Source of the DNA: Silvibacterium dinghuense
GTDB taxonomy: Bacteria; Acidobacteriota; Terriglobia; Terriglobales; Acidobacteriaceae
Direction: 5' to 3'
Assembly (NCBI RefSeq): GCF_004123295.1
Contig: NZ_SDMK01000001.1
Coordinates: 992,001-1,056,000, forward strand
DNA: 64,000 nucleotides
Part shown: positions 15,564-24,810 of the stretch, piece by piece
How the letters are laid out: each line of letters begins with the position of its first letter
Position numbering within the stretch: the stretch's first letter is position 1
Notes under the pieces: model-generated
Seen by the model: the letters and a program-made list of their open reading frames with translations, nothing else
Told to the model about the DNA's origin: nothing
Database searches by the model: none
Translations under genes and position numbers: made by a program

Positions 15564-18269
15564 ATGGCCGCCACTCTTACCACTCCCGCACCGGCAGCAT
15601 CCACACGGAGACGTCGCCGTGGGCGTGCGCCGCGAGTTCCTCATTCTTTCGAGATGCATGCCGCACCGATGCTTCCGGCAGCGATGGCCTTTGTCTTCGG
15701 TCTGTGGCTGGGGCACCGGCTGCAGTTCTTCGCCGGACTGCTTTTCCTCGCGCTCGCACTGGCATTTGTCACCGCAATCGTGGCAAATGGACGCGCACCG
15801 CGGCTGGCATGGCCATCGGCGCTGCTGGTATACGCCATCCTCGGAGCATTTGCGATCACCGTGGCACCGCGGCCCGACCGTCAAGCGGCGTTGCGACAGT
15901 TCGCAGACCATCAGCTGCATACAGTCGATGGTGTCGTGACGCGGCTGGGACCGGTGCGCGTCAGCGAGTCGGCCGGACTCTTCTCCCATGCGCTCACCGA
16001 AGAGCGCGGACAGCGGATCGACCTGCAGATCATGCATATGGATGGCGAAGATCTTGCGCGTCAGGCAGCAGGAGTGCGGCTGGGCATCTTCGCCCCTGCA
16101 GATGCGAGCTTTCCGCAATTCGCATGCGGCGAGCGTGTGACGGCGCGAATCGCGATGCATGAGGAAGAGCATTTCGGCGATCCAGGGGTATGGGATGCGG
16201 GCGAGTATCTACTCTCGCAGGGCATCGGAGCGCTGGCCAGTGCGAAGACAACAGCCCTCACAGTCGTTGGCGTGAGCCGTCCCGGCTGGCGGGCGATGCT
16301 GCGCTGCCGCCTGGGCCAGATGCAGGAGCGGGCCAGCGCGGCCGTGCTGGCGCTCGCATCGGACCCGCATGCGGCACGGCTGCCGGCGTGGCTGCGGCTC
16401 TCCGGCGAAGACGCGGCGATGCTCACCGCCATGGTCACCGGCGACCGGACCTACCTGCGGCATAGCCTGCGCGTAGGCTTCGAGCGAACGGGAACCTTTC
16501 ACCTGCTGGTCGTCTCCGGACTGCACCTGGCCATCTTCGCCGGGCTGATCTTCACGCTGGCTCGCCGATTGCGCGCAGGACGTATCGCAACCGCCGCAAT
16601 CACGGCGGCGGCCGCAACAGCCTATGCGGTCTTCACCGGATTCGGACATCCGGTCGAGCGCTCGCTGGGCATGGTGCTCGTCTATCTCGCCGCCGGGTTG
16701 CTATGGCGCGAGCGGCGGCCGATGAATGCGCTGGGGCTGGTCGCGCTGCTGCTGCTCATCGCCGCGCCCAACGATCTCTTCGACGCGGGCATGCAGATGA
16801 CGCTGCTGACGGTGATTGCAGTCGCAGGCGTGGCGAGGCCGGTACTGGAGCGCACGCTCGAGCCCTATCGGGGCGCGCTGCGCAATCTCGGCGAGGTGCG
16901 CATCGACCCTTCGCTTTCGCCGCGCATTGCGCAATTCCGTGTCAGTCTGCGGTTGCTGCAGGAACACCTGCTTCCGCTCACCGGCGCTTTCCTCACCTTG
17001 CGGCTGCTGCCGCGCCTGCTGCGGATGGCCATCGGCGCGTGCGAGCTGATGGCGGTCACGTGCAGCATCGAAGTGCTGATGATGCTGCCGATGGTGACGT
17101 ACTTTCATCGCGTAACCGTGCTGGGGCTGCCGGTAAATCTCCTCATCGTGCCTCTGCTGGGATTGCTGCTGCCGTGCGCGCTCGCAACTTTCGCAGCGGC
17201 GTTATTGCGGCCAGCATGGGCATGGCTTCCCGGAGCAGCCACAGCAGCGCTGTTGCACCTGGCAACGGCGATTGTCGGCCTTGCCTCGCATCTTCGCGCG
17301 GCCGAGATGCGTTGTCCCGATCCGGCAGGATGGACCATCGCTGCATGGATGGCGCTGTGCCTCGCGGCGATCGTTGCATCCAGGCTGCGCCGGCGTTTCG
17401 CGTTGCAGATGACAGTAGCGGCATTGGCCGCCGCCGTGGCGATCCTCCTGTTGCCTCCCGCAGTGCAACGCCACGCAGGCGTGCTCGAAATCACAGCGTT
17501 CGACGTGGGCCAGGGGGATGCGCTGCTGATTGTCTCGCCTAAGGGCCGCACGCTGCTCGTCGACGCGGGCGGTCTCGTCGGTACCTCGCCTGACTCGAAT
17601 TTCGAGGTGGGTGAGGATGTCGTCTCGCCTGCTCTGTGGGCACGCGGCATCCGGCAGCTGGATGCGGTCGCCATCACGCACGCGCATCTCGATCACATCG
17701 GCGGCATGGCAGCGGTGATTGCGAACTTCCATCCGCGCGAGCTGTGGGTAGGGCGGAACCCCGAGAGCGCGGCCTATGACCGCGTGCTGCGCGCCGCGCA
17801 TGCGGCAGACACACACATCCTTGCCCACGCAGCCGGCGATGCGTGGAACTTCGGCGGCGCAAGCGTACAGGTGCTGTGGCCTGCGGCCAGCTATCAGCCG
17901 GGCACAGTCGCCTCGAACGACGATTCCCTGGTGCTGCGATTGGCCTATGGTGCGACATCCGCGCTGCTCGAGGGCGATGCCGAGGCGCGCACCGAGGCAG
18001 CGATGGAAGCCGAAGGCGGTCTGCGCTCTACTCTGCTGAAAGTGGGGCACCACGGCAGCATCACCTCGACGACGCCGGCGTTTCTTGCCGCCGTAGCTCC
18101 AGACTGGGCGGTGATCTCTGTCGGGAGACGGAATTTCTACGGCCATCCCCGGCGCGAAGTGCTGGAGCGGCTCGCGGAAGCAGATGTGGGCACGCGGCTA
18201 ACAGAACTGACCGGGATGACGAGCTTTTATCTTGACGGCAAGGGAGTCGCACCCGGCAACTGGCCCTGA
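15564..18269 (+). CDS. comEC: ComEC/Rec2 competence protein
   Basis: 901 aa inner-membrane channel for taking up single-stranded DNA. An N-terminal pair of membrane helices and a soluble domain (to about residue 260) are followed by the competence domain with 'GTFHLLVVSGLHLAIFAGL' and many helices. A C-terminal metallo-beta-lactamase-like domain holds 'ITAFDVGQGDALLIV', 'THAHLDHIGG' (near 705) and 'LLKVGHHGS'. Length and order are normal for ComEC. The start ATG 15564 lies 23 bases after the rlmD stop. No other competence genes are in the window. Confidence 0.95.
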   Translation: MAATLTTPAPAASTRRRRRGRAPRVPHSFEMHAAPMLPAAMAFVFGLWLGHRLQFFAGLLFLALALAFVTAIVANGRAPRLAWPSALLVYAILGAFAITVAPRPDRQAALRQFADHQLHTVDGVVTRLGPVRVSESAGLFSHALTEERGQRIDLQIMHMDGEDLARQAAGVRLGIFAPADASFPQFACGERVTARIAMHEEEHFGDPGVWDAGEYLLSQGIGALASAKTTALTVVGVSRPGWRAMLRCRLGQMQERASAAVLALASDPHAARLPAWLRLSGEDAAMLTAMVTGDRTYLRHSLRVGFERTGTFHLLVVSGLHLAIFAGLIFTLARRLRAGRIATAAITAAAATAYAVFTGFGHPVERSLGMVLVYLAAGLLWRERRPMNALGLVALLLLIAAPNDLFDAGMQMTLLTVIAVAGVARPVLERTLEPYRGALRNLGEVRIDPSLSPRIAQFRVSLRLLQEHLLPLTGAFLTLRLLPRLLRMAIGACELMAVTCSIEVLMMLPMVTYFHRVTVLGLPVNLLIVPLLGLLLPCALATFAAALLRPAWAWLPGAATAALLHLATAIVGLASHLRAAEMRCPDPAGWTIAAWMALCLAAIVASRLRRRFALQMTVAALAAAVAILLLPPAVQRHAGVLEITAFDVGQGDALLIVSPKGRTLLVDAGGLVGTSPDSNFEVGEDVVSPALWARGIRQLDAVAITHAHLDHIGGMAAVIANFHPRELWVGRNPESAAYDRVLRAAHAADTHILAHAAGDAWNFGGASVQVLWPAASYQPGTVASNDDSLVLRLAYGATSALLEGDAEARTEAAMEAEGGLRSTLLKVGHHGSITSTTPAFLAAVAPDWAVISVGRRNFYGHPRREVLERLAEADVGTRLTELTGMTSFYLDGKGVAPGNWP

Positions 18270-18296
18270 GTGCCATACGCGGTGGGGCGACCACTC

Positions 18297-18587
18297 AGAG
18301 CCTGTTATGAACTTTCGCGCGAGCGGCGTTGCGCGGGAAAATCGGCCCAGACCGGGGTCCCCACGGACAGGTCCTGGTCCGTGGGGTGGGAGACGAGACG
18401 GAGGACGAAGACATTGGCGATTCCAAGGCGAGGACGACAACGAAGTATGGGCCGATTTTCCCCGCAACCCCCAATATCCATTTTCAGGGGGCTGGGGCCA
18501 ATTTTCCCGACCTCTTCGTCGCTCGCCGCTCGATCTCAGAAAAATTGGCTCCCAGCGACCGCCGCGGGAAAGTTCATAACAGGCTCT
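18297..18587. mobile_element. 291-bp MITE-like element (E element)
   Basis: Perfect 20-bp terminal inverted repeats, AGAGCCTGTTATGAACTTTC at 18297-18316 and its complement at 18568-18587, bound the element. Nested inverted repeats lie inside: GGGAAAATCGGCCCA (18335-18349) pairs with TGGGCCGATTTTCCC (18448-18462), and CCCCACGGAC pairs with GTCCGTGGGG. It contains no credible coding region and no clear target-site duplication. A partial relative is at 28521-28620. Confidence 0.75.
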
Positions 18588-18666
18588 TAGATACCGCGGG
18601 CGAATCTTTTTGCTCGAAGCGGCGTCGATAAAGAGTAGGATGCCTCGCAAGGAGGAACGTTCGTAC

Positions 18667-18981
18667 ATGGGCTCACGCGATATCGAAAGTGCGGCACCTC
18701 TTTCCAACCCTTCGCATGCGGGAGCAGCCGCAGATGCGGTGTACGACTCTCAGCTCGAAGTGCAAGAAGAGCGCAAGCTCCGCCGCCTGCAGATGATGAT
18801 GGACCTGGTGATGTCCGTCATCGGGCAGGACAAGAGCCTGACCGTGGACGAGGCGGCGGTGATGATTGCCGACAGCCGCAAGGCGGCGCTCGCCATGTTC
18901 CCGGACAAGGAACTGGCCTACAACCTGATCTACAAGCCACGTCTGCAGCGGCTCATGCGCGAACGCTACCGAATCCAGTAA
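18667..18981 (+). CDS. Conserved hypothetical small helical protein
   Basis: 104 aa from ATG 18667, chosen because AAGGAGGA ends 10 bases before it. Upstream in-frame starts (18610, 18640) would place that site inside the gene. The N-terminal 30 residues are low complexity. The rest is a charged helical domain ('QLEVQEERKLRRLQMMMDL', 'LTVDEAAVMIADSRKAALA', 'RLQRLMRERYRIQ'). No membrane segment and no named family recognised. It is convergent with the DUF3108 gene. Confidence 0.75.
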   Translation: MGSRDIESAAPLSNPSHAGAAADAVYDSQLEVQEERKLRRLQMMMDLVMSVIGQDKSLTVDEAAVMIADSRKAALAMFPDKELAYNLIYKPRLQRLMRERYRIQ

Positions 18982-19030
18982 AAGACAAAGGGCTGCCCGG
19001 ATTCGAGCAGCCCATCTCTATCTGTTTCCT

Positions 19031-19822
19031 CTACTTCTGCTCGACCGACGTCAGGCGGAAGGTGATCGTGCCCCAGAAGAGGCGCGCGCGCATCTGCACG
19101 GGCAGATGGCGATCGTCGTCCGTGTACCAGATCCAGATATTGCCACGGTTCTTCACGATGCCCGCATCGGCTGTCGGCTCCACGCGAACCGTCTGATAAG
19201 TGCCGGCCGGGGTCTTGATCTCTTCCCTGCCCTCGACCTTCATGGTCACCGGGATGGTCTTCATCGCATCGGCCAGCGGCACCTGGAAGCTCTGGCCTAC
19301 GGTCATCGGCTGGGAGGCGGCATAGAAAATCGCCGAGAGCGAGTCTGTCACGCACGCGGGGATGGAGCTTTCCTGATGCCGCGTGATGCGCGAGACGAGA
19401 TTGGTCTCGCTCTGGAATGCCTTGTGCTGCGTGTAATCGAAGTGCAGCTCGCTGTTCACCTGGCGGCGGCCTTCGATGAGCTGCTTCGAAAAGCTGTCCG
19501 AGCAGCCCGTGGAGCGATGGAAAGCGGACTGAAAGCGGTCGGTGACGCGGAAGATGAGGTTCACCGCGCCGATGGTGTCAGCCGTCACCGAGACGCGCTG
19601 CAGGTCGCCATCCTGCTCGAGATGAAACGCCACAACACCGGCGGGAAAAACGCGCCAGTCGACCGCATAGTTGAGGGTCTGCTTCGCGGGAAAGCTGTAT
19701 CCGGCATGAGGCGGTGGAAGCTGCGGAGCGGGCTGCTGCGAATGGGCTGGAGCTCCGGCAAACCATGCCAGGCCAGCTAAAAGAGGAAGCAGTCGACGAC
19801 TACGGATCAAATCGATTCTCAC
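19031..19822 (-). CDS. DUF3108 secreted protein
   Basis: 263 aa from GTG 19822, which overlaps the upstream ICMT stop as GTGA. The longer open frame to 20119 runs through that gene and is not used. A signal peptide ('LLPLLAGLAWFAGAPAHSQ') leads to a beta-rich periplasmic domain: 'YAVDWRVFPAGVVAFHLEQ', 'TPAGTYQTVRVEPT' and 'IWIWYTDDDRHLPVQMRARLF', the DUF3108 pattern. Function is unknown. As the last gene after three LPS genes it may act in the envelope. Confidence 0.82.
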   Translation of the reverse strand: MRIDLIRSRRLLPLLAGLAWFAGAPAHSQQPAPQLPPPHAGYSFPAKQTLNYAVDWRVFPAGVVAFHLEQDGDLQRVSVTADTIGAVNLIFRVTDRFQSAFHRSTGCSDSFSKQLIEGRRQVNSELHFDYTQHKAFQSETNLVSRITRHQESSIPACVTDSLSAIFYAASQPMTVGQSFQVPLADAMKTIPVTMKVEGREEIKTPAGTYQTVRVEPTADAGIVKNRGNIWIWYTDDDRHLPVQMRARLFWGTITFRLTSVEQK

Positions 19823-20397
19823 CTGCCGGAGGGGATGACGCCTGCCTGGGAAAGATAAAGGCGCAGGACCAGGGCCGCATAGATGGCCAAGGCTCCTATA
19901 AGGGCATTGTACTCGCGGTGTTTTTTGTAAAGAGCCGGCGAGAATAAGCCCGGCGCCGCGCTTTCCTTCGAAGCGCTCGTAAGTCGCGGGAAAAGACGCG
20001 GCACACGGCGGCAATAATCGTCGAACCCCGGAAAAGCTCCGCGCAGGAACTGCTCTTCGCCCTGAATGACGGGGATGTAGATGATGGCAAAGAGCGCGGC
20101 GAGCGCCAGCGCAATCCACACGCTGCGCGCAGCCAGCGCAAAGCCGAAGGCGATCATCATCGAGCCGAGGTAGAGCGGATTGCGCGTGTAGCCGTAGGGA
20201 CCAGTCGTGGTGAGCTCAGCATTCTTCTTCACGTAGCCCGATGCATAGGCACGCAGAGCGACGCCGGGGACAACGAGGATGAGGCTCAGTGCCAGGAACG
20301 GCAACGTCGGCCGCGCCATCCAAAGGAAGAAGAGGGCAAAGGCAAAGCCGAGCGGGACGCGAATACGCTTGGCGATCTTTTTCCATCCGCCAGCCAT
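19819..20397 (-). CDS. Isoprenylcysteine carboxylmethyltransferase-family membrane protein
   Basis: 192 aa with about five membrane segments. The SAM-binding C-terminal motif of the ICMT/PEMT family is visible ('GPYGYTRNPLYLGSMMIAFG', then 'EEQFLRGAFPGFDDYCRRVPRLFP'). Bacterial members methylate lipids or small hydrophobic substrates, and the true substrate is not evident here. The start overlaps the waaC stop (TGATG) and its stop overlaps the DUF3108 start, so it is embedded in the LPS operon. Confidence 0.85.
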   Translation of the reverse strand: MAGGWKKIAKRIRVPLGFAFALFFLWMARPTLPFLALSLILVVPGVALRAYASGYVKKNAELTTTGPYGYTRNPLYLGSMMIAFGFALAARSVWIALALAALFAIIYIPVIQGEEQFLRGAFPGFDDYCRRVPRLFPRLTSASKESAAPGLFSPALYKKHREYNALIGALAIYAALVLRLYLSQAGVIPSGR

Positions 20398-21455
20398 CAG
20401 AGATTCTCCTTATTTCGAGCATCAAGCAAATCGAGAGCCGCCTCAAGGACCGCCTCAGGGGTAATCGTAAGCAGTCCCGACTCGGGCTCGGCGCGGCGGG
20501 TATGGTCGCGGCGGCTCTCGGGATGGCGCAGCACGTGAAAACGACCGCCGAATGGGCCGTTGCGCGCCGGATCGGTGGGACCAAAGATGCCGACCACCGG
20601 ACGCCCCAGCGCCGAGGCCAGATGCAGCGGGCCGGTGTCCCCGGCGATCAGCAGCGAGCAGCGGCGGGTGAGCGCGATCAGCTCGGTCAGCGAAGGTTCC
20701 GTCAATTGGACGAAATCCCCAGCCGCGGCGCGCAGCTCCTTGCCCAGAAATTTTTCGCCAGGGCCAAGATTCACGACGATGCCGTATCCGGCGGCATGCA
20801 ACGCGTGGGCTACCACGGCATAGCGCTCGATAGGCCAGCGCTTGGCGCCCCAGCCTGCGCCGGGGTTGAGCAGCACGAAAGGACGGCGAAACGCGTCCGC
20901 AGCCTGCTCCGTCTCAGGATCGACAGGCAGCGCGGGTGGAACAACCGGCAGCGGCACGCCCGCCAGGCGGCTTGTAACCTCGACCGCCTGCTCGATGACG
21001 TGAACGCCCTCGGTGGGCACACGGTCGTGAAAGAGCCAGCGCGCAGCCGCTTCGCGGGGCTTGTCTTCGCCGATGATGCGTCCTGTCCCGGCAAGGCGGC
21101 CAATCATGGCCGAACGGACGGCGCCCTGCAGATCGAGGCAGGCATCGTAATGCGCGTCCTGCAACTCGCGCCGCAGCTCCCGGATCGCCGACCACGTCCG
21201 GCGCGCAAAGGGCTCACGGGCCCAGCGCTTGGCGGGCACAACGTGCAGACGATCCACCAAGGGCTGAGAAATGCCTCGCACATCGGAGTCAGGAGCGGCG
21301 AGCAGACCGGTCCATTGCGGCTCCACGGCCCAGCCCATATACCAGTCCGGATATCGCTGGCGGAGCGCGGTGACCGCAGGCAGGGAGTGGAGAATGTCGC
21401 CCATGGCGCCCAGACGCACAATGAGGACTCGAAACTGCTTTGTTCTGTTCGGCAA
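20397..21455 (-). CDS. waaC: GT9-family LPS heptosyltransferase I-like
   Basis: 352 aa, start TTG 21455 with AATAAGG just before. Two Rossmann domains of GT-B fold: 'VLIVRLGAMGDILHSLPAV' at the N-terminus, 'FVLLNPGAGWGAKRWPIERY' and 'IAGDTGPLHLASALGRPVVG' at the C-terminus, all typical of glycosyltransferase family 9. The expected reaction is addition of heptose to Kdo of lipid A core. It lies four bases after lpxK. Heptose specificity is inferred from context. Confidence 0.88.
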   Translation of the reverse strand: MPNRTKQFRVLIVRLGAMGDILHSLPAVTALRQRYPDWYMGWAVEPQWTGLLAAPDSDVRGISQPLVDRLHVVPAKRWAREPFARRTWSAIRELRRELQDAHYDACLDLQGAVRSAMIGRLAGTGRIIGEDKPREAAARWLFHDRVPTEGVHVIEQAVEVTSRLAGVPLPVVPPALPVDPETEQAADAFRRPFVLLNPGAGWGAKRWPIERYAVVAHALHAAGYGIVVNLGPGEKFLGKELRAAAGDFVQLTEPSLTELIALTRRCSLLIAGDTGPLHLASALGRPVVGIFGPTDPARNGPFGGRFHVLRHPESRRDHTRRAEPESGLLTITPEAVLEAALDLLDARNKENL

Positions 21456-21459
21456 AGCC

Positions 21460-22410
21460 TTATTTTCTCACAATGGAAGTAAGCCACTCGGCGGCAGCGG
21501 GCTCATCGGTGAGGGTGACTTCGAGCCGCGGCACCTCGAGCGGCAGCTGGGCGCGGATACGCGCGCAGAACGCATCCCCGAGACGCACGGCATCCTTTTC
21601 CGTAGTCACGCAGAAATCGGCCCCTTTGCTCGCGGCAAGGCGTAGAAGCTGGTCGAGGTCGGACTCCGCATAGGGATGGTGATCGGCAAAGGCGCGCGTG
21701 GCGGCGAGTTCTACTCCCTTCCGTTCGAGACCGGCAAAGAACTCCTCTGGCCGGGCAATCCCGCAAAAGGCAAGAGCCCGGCCAGCGGGCAGCGCCGAGA
21801 GATGGCGCCGCTGAATCCAGACAGGGCAGGTCACGCCGAGGTTACGAATCTGCTCCTCGCGGGCAACATCCTCCTGGCGCAGAACAACGACCGAGGCGCG
21901 ACGCAACGCGGAGAGCGGCTCACGCAAACGGCCGGCAGGCAGCAGACGGTTGGCGAAATCCGTGGCATGCACCAGCACGATGTCTGCGTCACGCGCCAGT
22001 TGGCGGTGCTGGAAACCGTCATCGAGCAGATGAATGGCCGGAGCCGTACTTTCCGCCAGAAGACCAGCCTGGTAGCGATCCGCGCCCACATAGACAGGAA
22101 TCCCGGCGCGGGCTAAGAGCAGCGGCTCATCGCCGAAGTCCCGGGCCGAGCCGCCCGGATCGACACGGAGAACGCCCTTCGTCGCACGCCCGTAACCGCG
22201 GGAGAGAACATCCACCGGGTGGCCCATCCGCTTCACCAGGCCGGCGAGGTAGTGCACAAACGGCGTCTTGCCCGAGCCGCCAGTCGAAAGATTGCCGACG
22301 CTCAGCACCGGCTGCTCGAGATGATGCGCCTGTCGCCAGCCCCGGTCATAGGCCAGGTTCTTCGCCGCCACGGCTGCGGCGTAAAGCGGAGTCAGGGGAG
22401 CGAGAATCAT
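21460..22410 (-). CDS. lpxK: Tetraacyldisaccharide 4'-kinase
   Basis: 316 aa. It phosphorylates the lipid A precursor at the 4' position on the inner face of the inner membrane. A Walker A loop is seen in 'SVGNLSTGGSGKTPFVHYL', followed by 'VLSRGYGR', 'GDEPLLLA' and 'LLDDGFQHRQLARDADIVL'. Length is normal. The start overlaps the waaA stop by four bases (ATGA). Confidence 0.95.
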   Translation of the reverse strand: MILAPLTPLYAAAVAAKNLAYDRGWRQAHHLEQPVLSVGNLSTGGSGKTPFVHYLAGLVKRMGHPVDVLSRGYGRATKGVLRVDPGGSARDFGDEPLLLARAGIPVYVGADRYQAGLLAESTAPAIHLLDDGFQHRQLARDADIVLVHATDFANRLLPAGRLREPLSALRRASVVVLRQEDVAREEQIRNLGVTCPVWIQRRHLSALPAGRALAFCGIARPEEFFAGLERKGVELAATRAFADHHPYAESDLDQLLRLAASKGADFCVTTEKDAVRLGDAFCARIRAQLPLEVPRLEVTLTDEPAAAEWLTSIVRK

Positions 22411-23681
22411 GCCGCATCTCCGGCACGTTCTCCCAGAAGCGCCAGCAAGCGCGCCAGTGTGCGGTCGGTGCCGCCAGCCTCGGCATCGAAGATTGCGCGG
22501 GCACGTTCGCCCATGGCGGCAGCCTCGTCGGGATAGCTGAGAAGCTCAGCCAGCATGGCCTTCAGTGTGGAGGCCGGTGCAACGCGGATGGCGTCGAGCG
22601 AGCGAAGCAGCTCGACTATGGCGCGGAAATTTTCATAATGCGGTCCCATCACGATCGGCACTGCAAACTGCGCCGGCTCCAGCGGATTGTGTCCCCCGGC
22701 CTGCACCAGGCTGCCGCCGACAAAGGCAATGGTCGCCAGCGAATAGACCGAGGCCAGCTCCCCGATGGAGTCGAGCAGAAACACGCTTCCCGGTTTCAGC
22801 GGACTGGGCGCGGTCACCCACTCCGAGCGGCGAATCCAGCGGGCATCGCGGCGGCGCAGCAGCTGTGCGACGGTGGCGAAGCGCTCGGGATGGCGGGGCG
22901 CGAGAATCACGATCGCCTCAGGAGGCACAGCATTGAGCAACAGCTCTTCTTCCCCCTCGAGCGTGGAACCGCAGACCACGACGAGCTGGCCGGACGTGAG
23001 TACGCGGCGCAGCGCGGTGGTAACACTGGCCTCCTGCCTCACCCGAATATCGAACTTGAGATTGCCCGCAACTTCGACATGCCCGGCACCGATCGCCATC
23101 AGGCGCTCGGCATCCTGCTCACTCTGCGCGAGCGTCAACGCAAAGGGCGCAAGCAGCGGCCGCCACAGCCAGCGCAGCCGCTGGTAGCGCGGCCAGGAGC
23201 GGTCCGAAATGCGAGCATTCACGACGGCGATGGGCACGTGCATCCTGCCGCACTCGTGGAGCATGCGCGGCCAGAACTCCGACTCCAGCAGAACAATCAG
23301 CCGGGGACGAAGAAATCGCAGCCAGGCGCGAACGGCAAACGCAAAATCAAGCGGGAAATAGAAAACGCTGTCGGCCCCGAACTTCTCACGGGCAAGCTTC
23401 TGGCCGGTGCGCGTGGTGGTGGAGACGACGATGCGATAACCGGGCAGGCTTGAGCGCAGGCGAAGGATCAGACTGCCGGCAGCCAGCGTCTCGCCCACGG
23501 AGACGGCATGCAGCCAGACCACCGGCTGCCCCGGAGCGGGAGCGCGCAGACGCTTCGGAATCCGTCCGAGCCGCTCGCCGAGCCCCTCACGGTATTTACC
23601 GCTGGTGGCCATGCGGAGGAGCCAGAAGGGCGCGCTCAACAGCAGAACGATTGTCAGCGCCACGCTGTACAGCAGAAACAT
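22407..23681 (-). CDS. waaA: 3-deoxy-D-manno-octulosonic acid transferase
   Basis: 424 aa GT30 enzyme that transfers Kdo to lipid A. An N-terminal membrane anchor ('LTIVLLLSAPFWLL') precedes 'VVWLHAVSVGETLAAG', 'LLESEFWPRMLHECGR', 'VNARISDRSW' and a C-terminal 'FVGGSLVQAGGHNPLEPAQF'. It is the first gene of the five-gene reverse operon and is divergent from the exported-protein gene at 23832. Confidence 0.95.
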   Translation of the reverse strand: MFLLYSVALTIVLLLSAPFWLLRMATSGKYREGLGERLGRIPKRLRAPAPGQPVVWLHAVSVGETLAAGSLILRLRSSLPGYRIVVSTTTRTGQKLAREKFGADSVFYFPLDFAFAVRAWLRFLRPRLIVLLESEFWPRMLHECGRMHVPIAVVNARISDRSWPRYQRLRWLWRPLLAPFALTLAQSEQDAERLMAIGAGHVEVAGNLKFDIRVRQEASVTTALRRVLTSGQLVVVCGSTLEGEEELLLNAVPPEAIVILAPRHPERFATVAQLLRRRDARWIRRSEWVTAPSPLKPGSVFLLDSIGELASVYSLATIAFVGGSLVQAGGHNPLEPAQFAVPIVMGPHYENFRAIVELLRSLDAIRVAPASTLKAMLAELLSYPDEAAAMGERARAIFDAEAGGTDRTLARLLALLGERAGDAA

Positions 23682-23831
23682 CCGCTCACCAACTCCACTT
23701 CGACAGGGTCTACCTACTGGTCCACTCTACCTGTTTTCCGCAACTTCGCACCCGGCGCGTGCGACTCTTGCACTGCCGGTTGCGTCTGCTTTACGGGGTC
23801 TCCAGCGAAGATGATAATCGTGCCCAAAGCC

Positions 23832-24488
23832 ATGCGCCCGCGCTCTTTCTCTCTTTCTCTTCTCGCACTGTTTTTCACCGCACCGCTCATGCAGGCGCAG
23901 CATGCGCTTCCACCCGCGCAGGACGCGACGAAATACGCGGCCTACGACGCACATGCCGACGAACAGGTGGTCATCGCCGCTGAGCCCTTCCAGACAAAAG
24001 ATCAAATGAAGTACTTCCGGGTGGACTACCTGAAGAATGACTTCCTGCCCATCCGCATCATCGTCACCAACAACGGCGACAAGCCCATCTCACTGGCGCA
24101 GGCGCGCATCGACTTCATCAGCGCGAACAACGACCGCGTACCCGCCGCCGAGCCCGAAGACGTGGAGCGGCGCATGACCCACGTGAGCAACACCGGCCAC
24201 AAGGTGCCCATGCCCGCGCCGCTGCCCCCGATGGGCGGCAAGCCGAAAACGCCGGACGCGAAAATTGAAAAAGACTTCAACGAGCTGGAGTACCAGGACG
24301 TCACCGTGCCGCCGCACAGCACAAAATCTGGCTTCCTCTTCTACGACATGGAAGGATTAGGCGGAAATCCGCTGCGCGACGCGAAACTCACCTTCCGCCG
24401 CGTACAAAGCGCCGACGGCCGCGACTTCTTTCCCTACGACATCCCGTTTAACAAGTTTCTCGATGTGCAGAAGGGCGCTACGCAGTAG
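23832..24488 (+). CDS. Exported protein of unknown function
   Basis: 218 aa from ATG 23832; ATG 23811 is an alternative that adds seven residues. A signal peptide (SLSLLALFFTAPLMQAQ) is followed by a single immunoglobulin-like or beta-rich domain: 'YFRVDYLKNDFLPIRIIVTN' with 'DKPISLAQARIDFISANN' early and 'VTVPPHSTKSGFLFYDMEGL' late. A Pro-rich loop sits between. The pattern resembles exported proteins seen in acidobacteria with no assigned role. No operon partner. Repeats follow it. Confidence 0.75.
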   Translation: MRPRSFSLSLLALFFTAPLMQAQHALPPAQDATKYAAYDAHADEQVVIAAEPFQTKDQMKYFRVDYLKNDFLPIRIIVTNNGDKPISLAQARIDFISANNDRVPAAEPEDVERRMTHVSNTGHKVPMPAPLPPMGGKPKTPDAKIEKDFNELEYQDVTVPPHSTKSGFLFYDMEGLGGNPLRDAKLTFRRVQSADGRDFFPYDIPFNKFLDVQKGATQ

Positions 24489-24538
24489 CGGAACTGCTGA
24501 AAGTTACCGCTCCTCGCTGGGCCTTCATAATGAATGAC

Positions 24539-24737
24539 TGTCATCTCGACCGAAGTGAGACGTCCTTCTCGTCGCGCGCAGTGGAGAGACCTGCGGTTTC
24601 TCCGCCTGGTCGCAAGAAGAACTACCTAGAGCCGGTCCCTCCCACCCAAGCGAAGCTTGGATGGGGCACCCTTTTTCTTGCCAGTATGCGCAAACCGCAG
24701 GTCCCTCCACTTCGCTACGCTCCGATCAGGATGACAA
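24539..24737. repeat. Composite repeat: inverted A modules around a C hairpin
   Basis: A forward A module starts at about 24539 (TGTCATCTCGACCGAAG, ending GTGGAGAGACCTGCGGTTT near 24599). An inverted A copy is at 24692-24736 (AAACCGCAGGTCCCTCCAC ... GATGACAA). Between them at 24640-24670 is a C-type hairpin with core CCAAGC-GAA-GCTTGG ending TGGGGCACC. Confidence 0.8.
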
Positions 24738-24760
24738 GTAACTAGAGAGAAGAAATGCCG

Positions 24761-24791
24761 GGTGCCCCACGTCTCGATTCTGAGACGTGGG
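24761..24791. repeat. B hairpin module
   Basis: GGTGC followed by a perfect 10-bp stem CCCACGTCTC/GAGACGTGGG (24766-24775 with 24782-24791) and a 6-base loop. It lies 19 bases beyond the GH92 stop and may double as its terminator. Confidence 0.8.
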
Positions 24792-24810
24792 ATTCCTCCA
24801 ACTTAGACAC

